DNA from: Chitinophagaceae bacterium UBA1930
GTDB lineage: Bacteria > Bacteroidota > Bacteroidia > Chitinophagales > Chitinophagaceae
DNA length: 64,000 nt
Direction of reading: 5' to 3'
Assembly (NCBI GenBank): GCA_002337145.1
Contig: DDFK01000001.1
Span: forward strand, 837,501-901,500
The position numbers were made by a program, and so were the translations under genes. The notes under the pieces are model-generated. The model searched no databases and was not told the origin of the DNA. It worked only from the letters and a program-made list of their open reading frames with translations. Positions 34,864-42,658 of the stretch are shown here, one piece after another (position 1 is the first letter of the stretch; each line of letters starts with the position of its first letter).

Positions 34864-35133
34864 TTACTGTTTGCTTCCTGAATGTCCTCTAAAGTTTCTG
34901 GTAGGTGCAAATTCACCTAATTTGTGGCCAACCATAAACTCAGTTACATATACCGGTATGAATTTGTTACCGTTGTGCACTGCGAAAGTGTGACCAACAA
35001 AATCCGGAGTGATGGTGCTTCTGCGGCTCCAAGTTTTGATAACACCTTTTTTGGCGGTACCATCATTGATTCCAAGAACTTTACCTTCCAGATTTGCGTC
35101 TACGTAAGGACCTTTTTTAATCGAACGAGCCAT
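34864..35133 (-). CDS. rpsS: 30S ribosomal protein S19
   Basis: 89 residues: MARSIKKGPYVDANLEGKV and WSRRSTITPDFVGHTFAVHNGNKFIPVYVTEFMVGHKLGEFAPTRNFRGH are conserved. Binds the 30S head near the A site. Between rplB and rplV. Confidence 0.98.
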   Translation of the reverse strand: MARSIKKGPYVDANLEGKVLGINDGTAKKGVIKTWSRRSTITPDFVGHTFAVHNGNKFIPVYVTEFMVGHKLGEFAPTRNFRGHSGSKQ

Positions 35134-35194
35134 AGTTATATATTTTCTTGTTTATTTTCCTGCTGTTGAAGCAAGACATTTTAACAATTAGAAA

Positions 35195-36034
35195 TTACTT
35201 GCTTATTTTTTTACCGTCACGACGTTGGATAATCAATTTGTCGCTTCCTTTTCCTCTTGTCCTGGTTTTTTCACCCTTAGCATATTTACCAGTCCTGCTA
35301 CGTGGGTGACCACCAGAAGCCCTACCTTCACCACCACCCATCGGGTGATCTACTGGGTTCATGGCAACACCCCTTACACGTGGGCGGATACCTTTATGAC
35401 GGTTAGAACCAGCTTTACCAGCAGTTTCCAAGTTATGGTCACCGTTGGAAACAACACCTACAGTTGCAAAACAGTTGATCAATACTTTTCTCAATTCGCC
35501 AGAAGGCATTTTCAATACTGCGTATTTTTCTTCCTTGTTCGCAAGTTGTGCAGATGTACCCGCACTGCGGATCAATTTACCACCTTGACCAGGCTGCATT
35601 TCAATGTTATGAATTACAGTACCCAATGGTATGGATTTCATTTGAGTGGCGTTTCCAATTTCAGGTGCCACATCTAAACCACTGATTACTTTGGTTCCAA
35701 CTTGTAAACCTTGTGGAGCAAGGATATATCTTTTCTCACCATCAGCATATTGCAACAGAGCGATGAATGCTGTACGGTTCGGATCGTATTCAATTGAAAC
35801 TACAGTAGCCTCAACATCATACTTATTACGTTTGAAATCGATAATACGATAGTGTTGCTTATGACCACCACCAATGTAACGCATGGCCCTACGACCTTGG
35901 AAGTTACGTCCGCCTGATTTCTTTACAGGCTCCAACAAACTCTTTTCAGGTTTGTTAGTGGTGATTTCAGCATAAGCGTTACCAATTTTCCAGCGTGTGC
36001 CTGCTGTCATTGGTTTGTACTTCTTTAATGCCAT
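35195..36034 (-). CDS. rplB: 50S ribosomal protein L2
   Basis: 279 residues, essential for the peptidyl transferase region. ALKKYKPMTAGTRWKIG at the start, KSLLEPVKKSGGRNFQGRR and GVAMNPVDHPMGGGEGRASGGHPRSRTGKYA near the end. The second histidine of VDHPHGGG in most bacteria is methionine here; I know this as a common Bacteroidota variant. The first histidine is kept. Preceded by rplW. Confidence 0.98.
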   Translation of the reverse strand: MALKKYKPMTAGTRWKIGNAYAEITTNKPEKSLLEPVKKSGGRNFQGRRAMRYIGGGHKQHYRIIDFKRNKYDVEATVVSIEYDPNRTAFIALLQYADGEKRYILAPQGLQVGTKVISGLDVAPEIGNATQMKSIPLGTVIHNIEMQPGQGGKLIRSAGTSAQLANKEEKYAVLKMPSGELRKVLINCFATVGVVSNGDHNLETAGKAGSNRHKGIRPRVRGVAMNPVDHPMGGGEGRASGGHPRSRTGKYAKGEKTRTRGKGSDKLIIQRRDGKKISK

Positions 36035-36121
36035 TTTGTTTCTTTTTTAATGCGAAATTTTCAGCTCCGCTAACTATAATTAATTATCTAATTTTTCAGT
36101 TCTTATTCAGAACCCTAAAAA

Positions 36122-36421
36122 TTAAAGGTTTGCGTATAAATCAATTGCTTCACCTTCTGCTACAGTAACAAAAGCTTTCTTGTAAGAAGGCTTTGCCCCT
36201 TGTATAAAACCAGCTTTGGTGTAACGGGTCTTGTTTTTACCTGGAGCAACAGCAGTATTTACATCAGTTACAGTAACTCCGTAAAACTCTTCAATTGCTT
36301 TTTTGATTTCTAGCTTGTTGGCCCTTTTATGAACCCTGAATGCATAACGACGCAATTTTTCTTGTTGAGCGTTTGCTTTTTCAGTTAAAATGGGTTTTAC
36401 TAATACTTCTGTTAGTTTCAT
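36122..36421 (-). CDS. rplW: 50S ribosomal protein L23
   Basis: 99 residues: KLTEVLVKPILTEKANAQQEK, YAFRVHKRANKLEIKKAIEEFYGVTV are standard. At the tunnel exit it is the binding site for trigger factor and SRP. It starts 26 nt after rplD. Confidence 0.98.
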   Translation of the reverse strand: MKLTEVLVKPILTEKANAQQEKLRRYAFRVHKRANKLEIKKAIEEFYGVTVTDVNTAVAPGKNKTRYTKAGFIQGAKPSYKKAFVTVAEGEAIDLYANL

Positions 36422-36447
36422 TATATTTCAGTTGAAACGTTTCTTAA

Positions 36448-37086
36448 TTATGCTTCTACAACTTCGTTGTCGTCTGCAAATATTTTGGCAGTGTTTTCTG
36501 TAAGTACCAATACATCGGCATTTACAATTTCGTACGTGTTAATGTCGGCCAACAAAGTAGCAGCCACATTTGGTACGTTACGTGTACTTAAATAAACGTT
36601 GTCGTTGTATTCAGGCAAAACCAAAATTGTTTTTTTGTTTGCTACATTCAATGCACCCATTACTTCAACCAATTGTTTGGTTTTTGGGGCATCCAATGTA
36701 ATATCTTCAACAACTACAATGGCATTTTCTTTTGCTTTGTAGCTCAATGCAGATATTTTGGCAAGGTCTTTCACCTTACGGTTCAATTTAATATCGTAAC
36801 CGTGTGGTTTTGGTCCAAATATAGTACCACCACCTTTGTATAAAGGGTTACGTATATTACCCTTACGTGCACCACCAGTACCTTTTTGTTTGTGAAGTTT
36901 ACGGCTTGCACCTTTTACTTCTGCACGGGTTTTAACCTTGTGCGTACCTTGGCGTTGTGCACCTAAGTATTGCTTAACAGCAAGATAAATAACGTGGTCG
37001 TTCGGCTCAACACCAAACACTTCTTCAGGCAATTCAACCGTTCTGCCGGTTTTTTGTCCTTTTATATTTAATACATCTACTTGCAT
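36448..37086 (-). CDS. rplD: 50S ribosomal protein L4
   Basis: 212 residues. The tunnel loop KGASRKLHKQKGTGGARKGNIRNPLYKGGGTIFGPKPHGYD is complete. L4 also represses the S10 operon in Escherichia coli through its leader; no matching leader was recognised here. It follows rplC by 21 nt. Confidence 0.98.
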   Translation of the reverse strand: MQVDVLNIKGQKTGRTVELPEEVFGVEPNDHVIYLAVKQYLGAQRQGTHKVKTRAEVKGASRKLHKQKGTGGARKGNIRNPLYKGGGTIFGPKPHGYDIKLNRKVKDLAKISALSYKAKENAIVVVEDITLDAPKTKQLVEVMGALNVANKKTILVLPEYNDNVYLSTRNVPNVAATLLADINTYEIVNADVLVLTENTAKIFADDNEVVEA

Positions 37087-37107
37087 CGAAATTCAATTAA
37101 AATGTGA

Positions 37108-37725
37108 TTACTTCTGGATTAAAACGATTGAGTTGTTGTGACCCGGAACTGAACCACTAATTAGAATATAATTTTTTTCAGCGAAAATCTTTACCACTTT
37201 CAAGCCTTTCATCATTACCCTGTCGCCACCCATTCTGCCGGCCATTCTCATTCCTTTAAATACCCTTGAAGGATAAGAAGAACCACCAATGGAACCTGGA
37301 GCCCTTGAACGGTCGTGCTGACCATGGGTTGCTTCACCCACACCAGAGAAGCCATGACGTTTAACAACACCTTGGAAACCTTTTCCTTTAGATGTGCCAA
37401 TAACTTCTACCTTATCGCCTTCTTCGAAGATTTCAAGGGAAATAGTTTCGCCAATTGCTTTTTCTATGGAGTAGTCACGAAATTCTTTAGTGAATTTTTT
37501 AGCTGGAGTGTTGGCTTTTGCGAAGTGATTGATTTCAGCTTTTGTAGAGTGCTTTTCTTTTTTGTCGCCAACTGCTAATTGTACTGCATTGTAACCATCA
37601 GACTCAACGGTCTTGATTTGTGTTACAACGTTTGGAGCAACTTCGATAATCGTAACAGCGGTTTGTTTACCGTCTGTGCCGAAGATGCTGGTCATCCCGA
37701 TTTTTTTACCAATAATTCCTTTCAT
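37108..37725 (-). CDS. rplC: 50S ribosomal protein L3
   Basis: 205 residues starting at ATG 37725 (MKGIIGKKIGMTSIFG); the open frame 13 codons upstream has no family sequence. The loop toward the peptidyl transferase centre (GFSGVGEATHGQHDRSRAPGSIGGSSYPSRVFKGMRMAGRMGGDRV) is complete. It is preceded by an unusually long 292-nt spacer after rpsJ. Confidence 0.97.
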   Translation of the reverse strand: MKGIIGKKIGMTSIFGTDGKQTAVTIIEVAPNVVTQIKTVESDGYNAVQLAVGDKKEKHSTKAEINHFAKANTPAKKFTKEFRDYSIEKAIGETISLEIFEEGDKVEVIGTSKGKGFQGVVKRHGFSGVGEATHGQHDRSRAPGSIGGSSYPSRVFKGMRMAGRMGGDRVMMKGLKVVKIFAEKNYILISGSVPGHNNSIVLIQK

Positions 37726-38017
37726 CGTTTGCGGTTTATGCCCCGCTGGAGGTATGGAGGACATGAAGCCAGATGAATCGCTTCATTCAATCCTATGTTT
37801 GCTGCCGACCTTTTCTTTTGTTTCCCAGAATAAGGGAGAAGAAGTACCGGAAGTAAACAAACCTCGAAGGGCCTGTTTATATGTTCCGTTCAACTTTTCT
37901 GTTGAACTTGTTTTATCTGTCAGAGCTCTTTTTTATCTATCGAAGTAGATATTGAGAGATGATATTCATTTGTAAGAACTTTTGCGTAACGCTTTGCTTT
38001 TTAAAAAGCCGAGCTAG
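37726..38017. other. Long spacer between rpsJ and rplC
   Basis: No gene. It has a perfect 7-bp stem GTTCAAC-N6-GTTGAAC (37888-37907), and an imperfect stem around GATGAA...TTCATC-like sequence near 37768-37786. It could be a regulatory leader for rplC onward, or carry an internal promoter. No motif allows a firm call. Confidence 0.5.
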
Positions 38018-38323
38018 TTATGCTTTGATTTCTACTTCAACACCAGAAGGCAAATCCAATTTGCTCAACGCATCTACAGTACGGGAAGAAGAAGTGTAGA
38101 TGTCCAACAGACGCTTGTGCGTGCAAAGTTGAAACTGCTCACGGCTTTTCTTGTTAACGTGTGGTGAACGTAGAACAGTGAAAATTCTTTTACGGGTTGG
38201 TAAAGGAATTGGTCCTGTTACAACAGCACCTGTACTGCGTACAGTTTTCACAATTTTCTCAGCAGATTTGTCTACCAAGTTGTGATCGTAAGATTGCAAT
38301 TTGATTCTGATTCGTTGCGACAT
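38018..38323 (-). CDS. rpsJ: 30S ribosomal protein S10
   Basis: 101 residues from ATG 38323 (MSQRIRIKLQSYDHNLVDKSAEKIVKTV); 20 upstream codons in the frame belong to the promoter region. GPIPLPTRKRIFTVLRSPHVNKKSREQF is the S10/NusE hallmark; S10 also acts in transcription antitermination. First gene of the S10-spc cluster, with its own promoter 30-60 nt upstream. Confidence 0.98.
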   Translation of the reverse strand: MSQRIRIKLQSYDHNLVDKSAEKIVKTVRSTGAVVTGPIPLPTRKRIFTVLRSPHVNKKSREQFQLCTHKRLLDIYTSSSRTVDALSKLDLPSGVEVEIKA

Positions 38324-38352
38324 AGTCAAAACCCAATTTTTCGTTGGGGTTG

Positions 38353-38383
38353 CAAATGTACGGGGATGATTGTTACTGTACAA
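38353..38383 (-). promoter_or_regulatory. Promoter of the S10-spc cluster
   Basis: Minus strand TTG (38383-38381), 20 nt, TACATTTG (38360-38353), a full match to TTG-N-TAnnTTTG. Start of transcription about 20 nt before rpsJ's ATG is inferred. It lies just after the stop of the adenylate-forming enzyme gene. Confidence 0.75.
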
Positions 38384-38414
38384 GTATTTTGAAAAGAAAT
38401 TTCAAAAAATTATT

Positions 38415-39746
38415 TTAAACAAGCTTTTGTGTAAGGAAATTCTGAACGATTTGCGGCTTGCCCGAAGGTGTATTGGGAATTGTATCTACCTCTGTGTATT
38501 TGATATTGAATACTTCATTTGCTTTTTCAAACATTGTTTTGCTGATGTCTTGCAAGGTGGAAGGCTCAAATTCTTTTGCTTTAATGTATTCAATTTCAAT
38601 AAGTTCTCTTTGTTTTTGCACAACCCTGAATTGTTTGATGGTTTCAAAATGTTCCAATATGCCTGTAAAAAAATGCACGATCAAGGCTTTTCCGGATGGG
38701 GTATGCACAATATCTGTATCCCGGCCGATGATTTTTTGCATCAATGGAAAACTCCTGCCACAGGCACAGGTTTTTGTTTCGTCTTCCTTAATAGCCAGGT
38801 CGCCCAAATGGAACCGGATCAACGGAAAACTGAATGCATCCAGCCTTGTTGCAACTACATGGCCAATTTCGCCGGGTTTAACATCATTGCCATCTTTGTC
38901 CAGCAATTCTATATAGGTTTGGGGCGTCATGATATGATGATGACCCATTTCGCAAGTGGCCGTCATCTGGAAGCCTTCGGTTGTTCCGTACAACTCTGTA
39001 ATCATTGGATTGCCAAATGCATTTTTAAGATTTGTCTTGTAATGTTCAAACAATTTATCACCCCAGGACATCACCCCTTCAAATTTCATGTCAATGCCTT
39101 CCTTAATGGCAACTTCCGCATATACATTTAACGAAGAAGCATAACCGCCAAAAAATTTGCATCCCTCCTTTTTTGCCTGTTGTAGCTCATTTGCAATCTT
39201 TTTATATTCCAGTTCAAAGGCATTTACATAATGGATCTGAAACAGGCGGTCTTTTACTCCTTTTACAAAACCACGTTTAAGGGTCATGCCTGTCTGCATC
39301 ATTGGCTCCCCTATCCTATACCCACTCCACTCCCATAAAAAGGTTTGTACAGCCTGGTAACGGCGGTTTTCCTGCATGGTCATATATACTTCACCTTGCA
39401 AGCCAGATGACCCGCTGCTCTTCTCTACCACCATCTTGTTTTTGTCATGTATCAATAGCAGATCTATATTGTCTTTCATCAGCTTTTTATGCATGATGGG
39501 AAAGTTCCTGATGTCTGCATAAGGATTGCCTGTAAGTTGAATATCCTGTTTTTGATAAAAAGGAATGGTATTGCTGGCATGTTGCAATAATTGATGTAAA
39601 CGCTGCTGCTGCAGTGCTTTCAGTTCGTTCGTATCCATTGCTGCAATTTTATTTCTCCAATAATGCAAGTCCTTGATAAAAGATGTTCCAAGAAACAGGT
39701 CACCGGTAGGCAATAAAATATTTTCGAGTAATATATTTCGCAGCAT
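38415..39746 (-). CDS. PaaK/CapK-like adenylate-forming enzyme
   Basis: 443 residues, a member of the phenylacetate-CoA ligase / CapK group of the ANL superfamily (ATP-dependent acyl activation). The ATP loop SSGSSG is at 110-115 and YGTTEG (A5-like) at 253-258. Cysteines and histidines near C265, H269-271 and C327/C329 (KTCACGRSFPLM) could bind zinc, as in some relatives. The exact acid substrate cannot be told. No signal peptide, so cytoplasmic. It lies between the S10 promoter and a small YXWGXW gene, where the str operon is usually continuous, and was probably inserted in this lineage. Confidence 0.85.
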   Translation of the reverse strand: MLRNILLENILLPTGDLFLGTSFIKDLHYWRNKIAAMDTNELKALQQQRLHQLLQHASNTIPFYQKQDIQLTGNPYADIRNFPIMHKKLMKDNIDLLLIHDKNKMVVEKSSGSSGLQGEVYMTMQENRRYQAVQTFLWEWSGYRIGEPMMQTGMTLKRGFVKGVKDRLFQIHYVNAFELEYKKIANELQQAKKEGCKFFGGYASSLNVYAEVAIKEGIDMKFEGVMSWGDKLFEHYKTNLKNAFGNPMITELYGTTEGFQMTATCEMGHHHIMTPQTYIELLDKDGNDVKPGEIGHVVATRLDAFSFPLIRFHLGDLAIKEDETKTCACGRSFPLMQKIIGRDTDIVHTPSGKALIVHFFTGILEHFETIKQFRVVQKQRELIEIEYIKAKEFEPSTLQDISKTMFEKANEVFNIKYTEVDTIPNTPSGKPQIVQNFLTQKLV

Positions 39747-39781
39747 GTTGCTAAAGTAGTTGTTTCACGGACTATAACGAA

Positions 39782-39812
39782 AAAGCCTTATTCAAAATTG
39801 AACAAGGCTTAT
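39782..39812 (-). terminator. Terminator after the small YXWGXW-type gene
   Basis: Stem AAGCCTTATTCAA / TTGAACAAGGCTT (39783-39795 with 39798-39810, one G-U), followed by T5 on the minus strand. It separates this gene from the adenylate-forming enzyme gene. Confidence 0.8.
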
Positions 39813-39839
39813 AAATATAGCTTACGGATTGTTTAAGCC

Positions 39840-40133
39840 CTATCTTCTCCAGTGTCCGGGTACCCAGGCATAACCACCACGCATCCTTCTCCAATGGCCG
39901 GGTACGTATGCAAAGCCAGGCCGGGCCGGCGCCCAGTAACCATCCACCATTACATAATTGTTGTTTCGCCAAACATATTCTGGTTCTATCCAGATATGTG
40001 TTTTGGATGGTGCTACAGGCCTGGCCCTAACCACAACAGTTGGGCGAACCTTTACTACAAACTGTGCCTGTATATTGGTTGAAAGCACAGATAAAATTGC
40101 AATGAATGCTGCGATGCCTATTTTCCTTTTCAT
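39840..40133 (-). CDS. Small secreted YXWGXW-type tryptophan-rich protein
   Basis: 97 residues with a signal peptide (MKRKIGIAAFIAILSVLSTNIQAQ). Start ATG 40133 is chosen; 14 upstream codons have no signal context. The mature protein is short and repeats an aromatic unit: IWIEPEYVWRNN, GYWAPARPGFAYVPGHWRRM, GYAWVPGHWRR. This is the kind of tryptophan/glycine repeat (YXWGXW family) seen in small Bacteroidota and Proteobacteria envelope proteins, of unknown job. It has its own terminator on each side and no clear promoter. Confidence 0.8.
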   Translation of the reverse strand: MKRKIGIAAFIAILSVLSTNIQAQFVVKVRPTVVVRARPVAPSKTHIWIEPEYVWRNNNYVMVDGYWAPARPGFAYVPGHWRRMRGGYAWVPGHWRR

Positions 40134-40195
40134 AGTATTGTTTTTTGTTCCGCTATTATGATAAGATGCCGGCAAAAAGGTTTAATGCAAAAAAG

Positions 40196-40227
40196 CAAAG
40201 CCCCATTCGGTACCGAATGGGGCTTTG
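40196..40227 (-). terminator. fusA terminator, 32-bp perfect palindrome
   Basis: CAAAGCCCCATTCGGT (40196-40211) with ACCGAATGGGGCTTTG (40212-40227) is a perfect inverted repeat; on the minus strand it is followed by a T-rich tract. Ends 42 nt after the fusA stop. Confidence 0.9.
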
Positions 40228-40269
40228 TTATTTTAACCGGACTTTTGCCAGTCCTGTATTCCAAGTTTA

Positions 40270-42420
40270 TTATTCCTCAATCTTCACTTTACCCTTGTTC
40301 TTAGCTATTACTTCTTCAGCAATATTGTTCGGAGCCGGGTTGTAGTGAGAGAACTCCATGGTAGAAGTTGCACGGCCTGAAGATAATGAACGCAATTGCG
40401 TTACATAACCAAACATTTCGCTCAAAGGAACTTTGGCCTTGATAACCTGCAGGTTGGCACGGCTGTCCATACCTTCCAACATACCACGACGACGGTTCAA
40501 GTCACCTGTTACATCACCCATGTATTGATCTGGAGTCAACACTTCCACTTTCATGATCGGTTCAAGCAAAGTAGGTTTTGCTTTACGGCCAGCTTCACGG
40601 AATGCAGATTTGGCACAAAGCTCAAAGCTCATTGCATCGGAATCCACATCGTGGTAGCTACCATCAAACACACGCACTTTCATGTTGTTTACTGGGTAAC
40701 CAGCCAGTACGCCTGTACCCATTGACGTTTCGAAACCTTTTGTTATAGCCGGTACAAACTCTTTAGGAATTGAACCACCAAACAAGTCGTTTACAAATTG
40801 GAAGCTCTTGCCTTCATTAGCTGCTAACCATTCTGCATCGGCAGGACCTAAATCAAACTGGATATCGGCGAATTTACCACGACCACCAGATTGTTTTTTC
40901 AATACTTCACGGTGTGTAACAGTGTTACCGAAAGATTCTTTGTAAGCAACCTGAGGTGCACCTTGGTTCACTTCTACCTTAAACTCACGACGCATACGGT
41001 CGATGATGATTTCCAAGTGAAGCTCACCCATACCACGCAGGATTGTTTGGCCAGTATCTTCATCCGTGTTAACACGCAATGTAGGATCCTCTTCAACCAG
41101 TTTAGCGATAGCCATACCCATTTTATCAACGTCTGCCTGTGTTTTAGGCTCAACGGCGATCGCGATAACGGGCTCAGGAATGAACATATTTTCCAAAGTG
41201 ATCGGATGCTTTTCATCGCATAAAGTATCACCTGTTTTAATTTCTTTGAAACCTACTGCTGCTGCAATATCACCCGCTTCGATGAAGTCGATTGGATTTT
41301 GCTTGTTGGCAAACATCTTCATGATACGGCTGATACGTTCTTTTTTACCGCTTCTTACGTTCAATACATAAGAACCAGCATCCAAGTGGCCAGAGTAGCA
41401 ACGGAAGAATGCCAAACGACCCACGAAAGGATCGGTCATGATTTTGAAAGCCAATGCAGCAAAAGGTTCTTTTGCATCTGCTTTACGTGTAATTGTTGCT
41501 CCTGTATCCGGATCTGTACCAACGGTATCTTCAATATCAACCGGGCTAGGCAGGTAGCGGCAAACGGCATCCAATGCTGTTTGTACACCTTTGTTTTTGA
41601 AAGATGAACCGCACATCATCGGAACAATGCTCAAATCGATACAAGCCTTACGGATTGCTTCGTGCATTTCTTCTTCTGTGATGCTGTTTGGATCGTCGAA
41701 GAACTTCTCCATCAACGTATCATCGTATTCAGCAACAGATTCAACCAGTTTGGCCCTCCATTCGTTGGCTTCTTCAACCATATCAGCAGGAACATCAATT
41801 TCATCAAAGGTCATTCCTTCTGTTTCCATATGCCAGATGATACCTTTCATTTTGATCAAGTCAACCACGCCTTTGAAGTTGTCTTCGGCACCGATTGGCA
41901 ATTGTAAAGGCACAGCGTTTGCACCCAACATTTCTTTTACCTGATTTACCACCATCAAGAAATCAGCACCGGAACGGTCCATTTTGTTTACGAAACCGAT
42001 ACGCGGAACTTTATAACGGTTTGCTTGACGCCAAACTGTTTCGGATTGGGGCTCAACGCCATCAACCGCAGAAAACAGGGCAATCAAACCATCCAATACA
42101 CGCATGGAACGCTCTACCTCAACAGTAAAGTCAACGTGACCCGGAGTATCGATGATATTGAAATAGTAGCTTTTTGTATTTGCATCAGCCACACCTTTTA
42201 CGGTAGGGAATTTCCACTGGCAGCTAACAGCAGCAGAAGTGATAGTGATACCACGTTCTTTTTCCTGTTCCATCCAGTCGGTAGTAGCTGCACCGTCATG
42301 CACCTCACCAATCTTGTGAATCATACCGGTGTAGCGTAGGATACGCTCGGTAGTTGTGGTTTTACCGGCATCAATGTGGGCGGCAATACCGAAGTTCCGT
42401 TGAAATTTTAAGTCGGCCAT
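40270..42420 (-). CDS. fusA: Elongation factor G
   Basis: 716 residues, moves the ribosome along the mRNA with GTP. G1 AHIDAGKTTTTERIL (14-28), G2 RGITITSAAVSCQW, G3 DTPGHVDFTVEVERSM, G4 NKMDRSGADF are all present. Start ATG 42420 (MADLKFQRNFG); 20 upstream codons in the frame are in the promoter region. Here it stands alone with its own promoter and terminator: rpsL and rpsG are not upstream, and rpsJ is two genes downstream. Confidence 0.98.
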   Translation of the reverse strand: MADLKFQRNFGIAAHIDAGKTTTTERILRYTGMIHKIGEVHDGAATTDWMEQEKERGITITSAAVSCQWKFPTVKGVADANTKSYYFNIIDTPGHVDFTVEVERSMRVLDGLIALFSAVDGVEPQSETVWRQANRYKVPRIGFVNKMDRSGADFLMVVNQVKEMLGANAVPLQLPIGAEDNFKGVVDLIKMKGIIWHMETEGMTFDEIDVPADMVEEANEWRAKLVESVAEYDDTLMEKFFDDPNSITEEEMHEAIRKACIDLSIVPMMCGSSFKNKGVQTALDAVCRYLPSPVDIEDTVGTDPDTGATITRKADAKEPFAALAFKIMTDPFVGRLAFFRCYSGHLDAGSYVLNVRSGKKERISRIMKMFANKQNPIDFIEAGDIAAAVGFKEIKTGDTLCDEKHPITLENMFIPEPVIAIAVEPKTQADVDKMGMAIAKLVEEDPTLRVNTDEDTGQTILRGMGELHLEIIIDRMRREFKVEVNQGAPQVAYKESFGNTVTHREVLKKQSGGRGKFADIQFDLGPADAEWLAANEGKSFQFVNDLFGGSIPKEFVPAITKGFETSMGTGVLAGYPVNNMKVRVFDGSYHDVDSDAMSFELCAKSAFREAGRKAKPTLLEPIMKVEVLTPDQYMGDVTGDLNRRRGMLEGMDSRANLQVIKAKVPLSEMFGYVTQLRSLSSGRATSTMEFSHYNPAPNNIAEEVIAKNKGKVKIEE

Positions 42421-42451
42421 AAAGAATTCTGATTTTTTAATTTTCGAGCCG

Positions 42452-42481
42452 CAAAGGTAGGGTTTGTAACAACACGGCAAA
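42452..42481 (-). promoter_or_regulatory. fusA promoter
   Basis: Minus strand TTTG (42481-42478), 18 nt, TACCTTTG (42459-42452). Full match to the Bacteroidota -33/-7 pattern, 31 nt before the start codon. Confidence 0.7.
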
Positions 42482-42601
42482 CCGCAATCTTAATAATAAT
42501 ACGGCTTTGCTGTTTTTTAGTACAAATGGCTACAGTATTGCCCAATAAATGGCTTTTTAAACTCCATTATTTGGTCATATCCACTTCAAAATAGCCCAAA
42601 A

Positions 42602-42633
42602 AAGAAGCTGCCCTTAAAACGGGGCAGCTTCTT
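42602..42633 (-). terminator. Terminator after the PorE-like gene
   Basis: Stem AAGAAGCTGCCC (42602-42613) with GGGCAGCTTCTT (42622-42633), 8-nt loop, followed by T6 on the minus strand. It ends the adhesin/PorP/PorE-like transcript. Confidence 0.88.
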
Positions 42634-42658
42634 AAATGTATTCGTAGACAGGGAATTC

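Noticed and set aside
39747..39781. Promoter for the PaaK/CapK-like gene
   Set aside because: A near match TACTTTAG was seen but lacks the final G and a TTG at -33.
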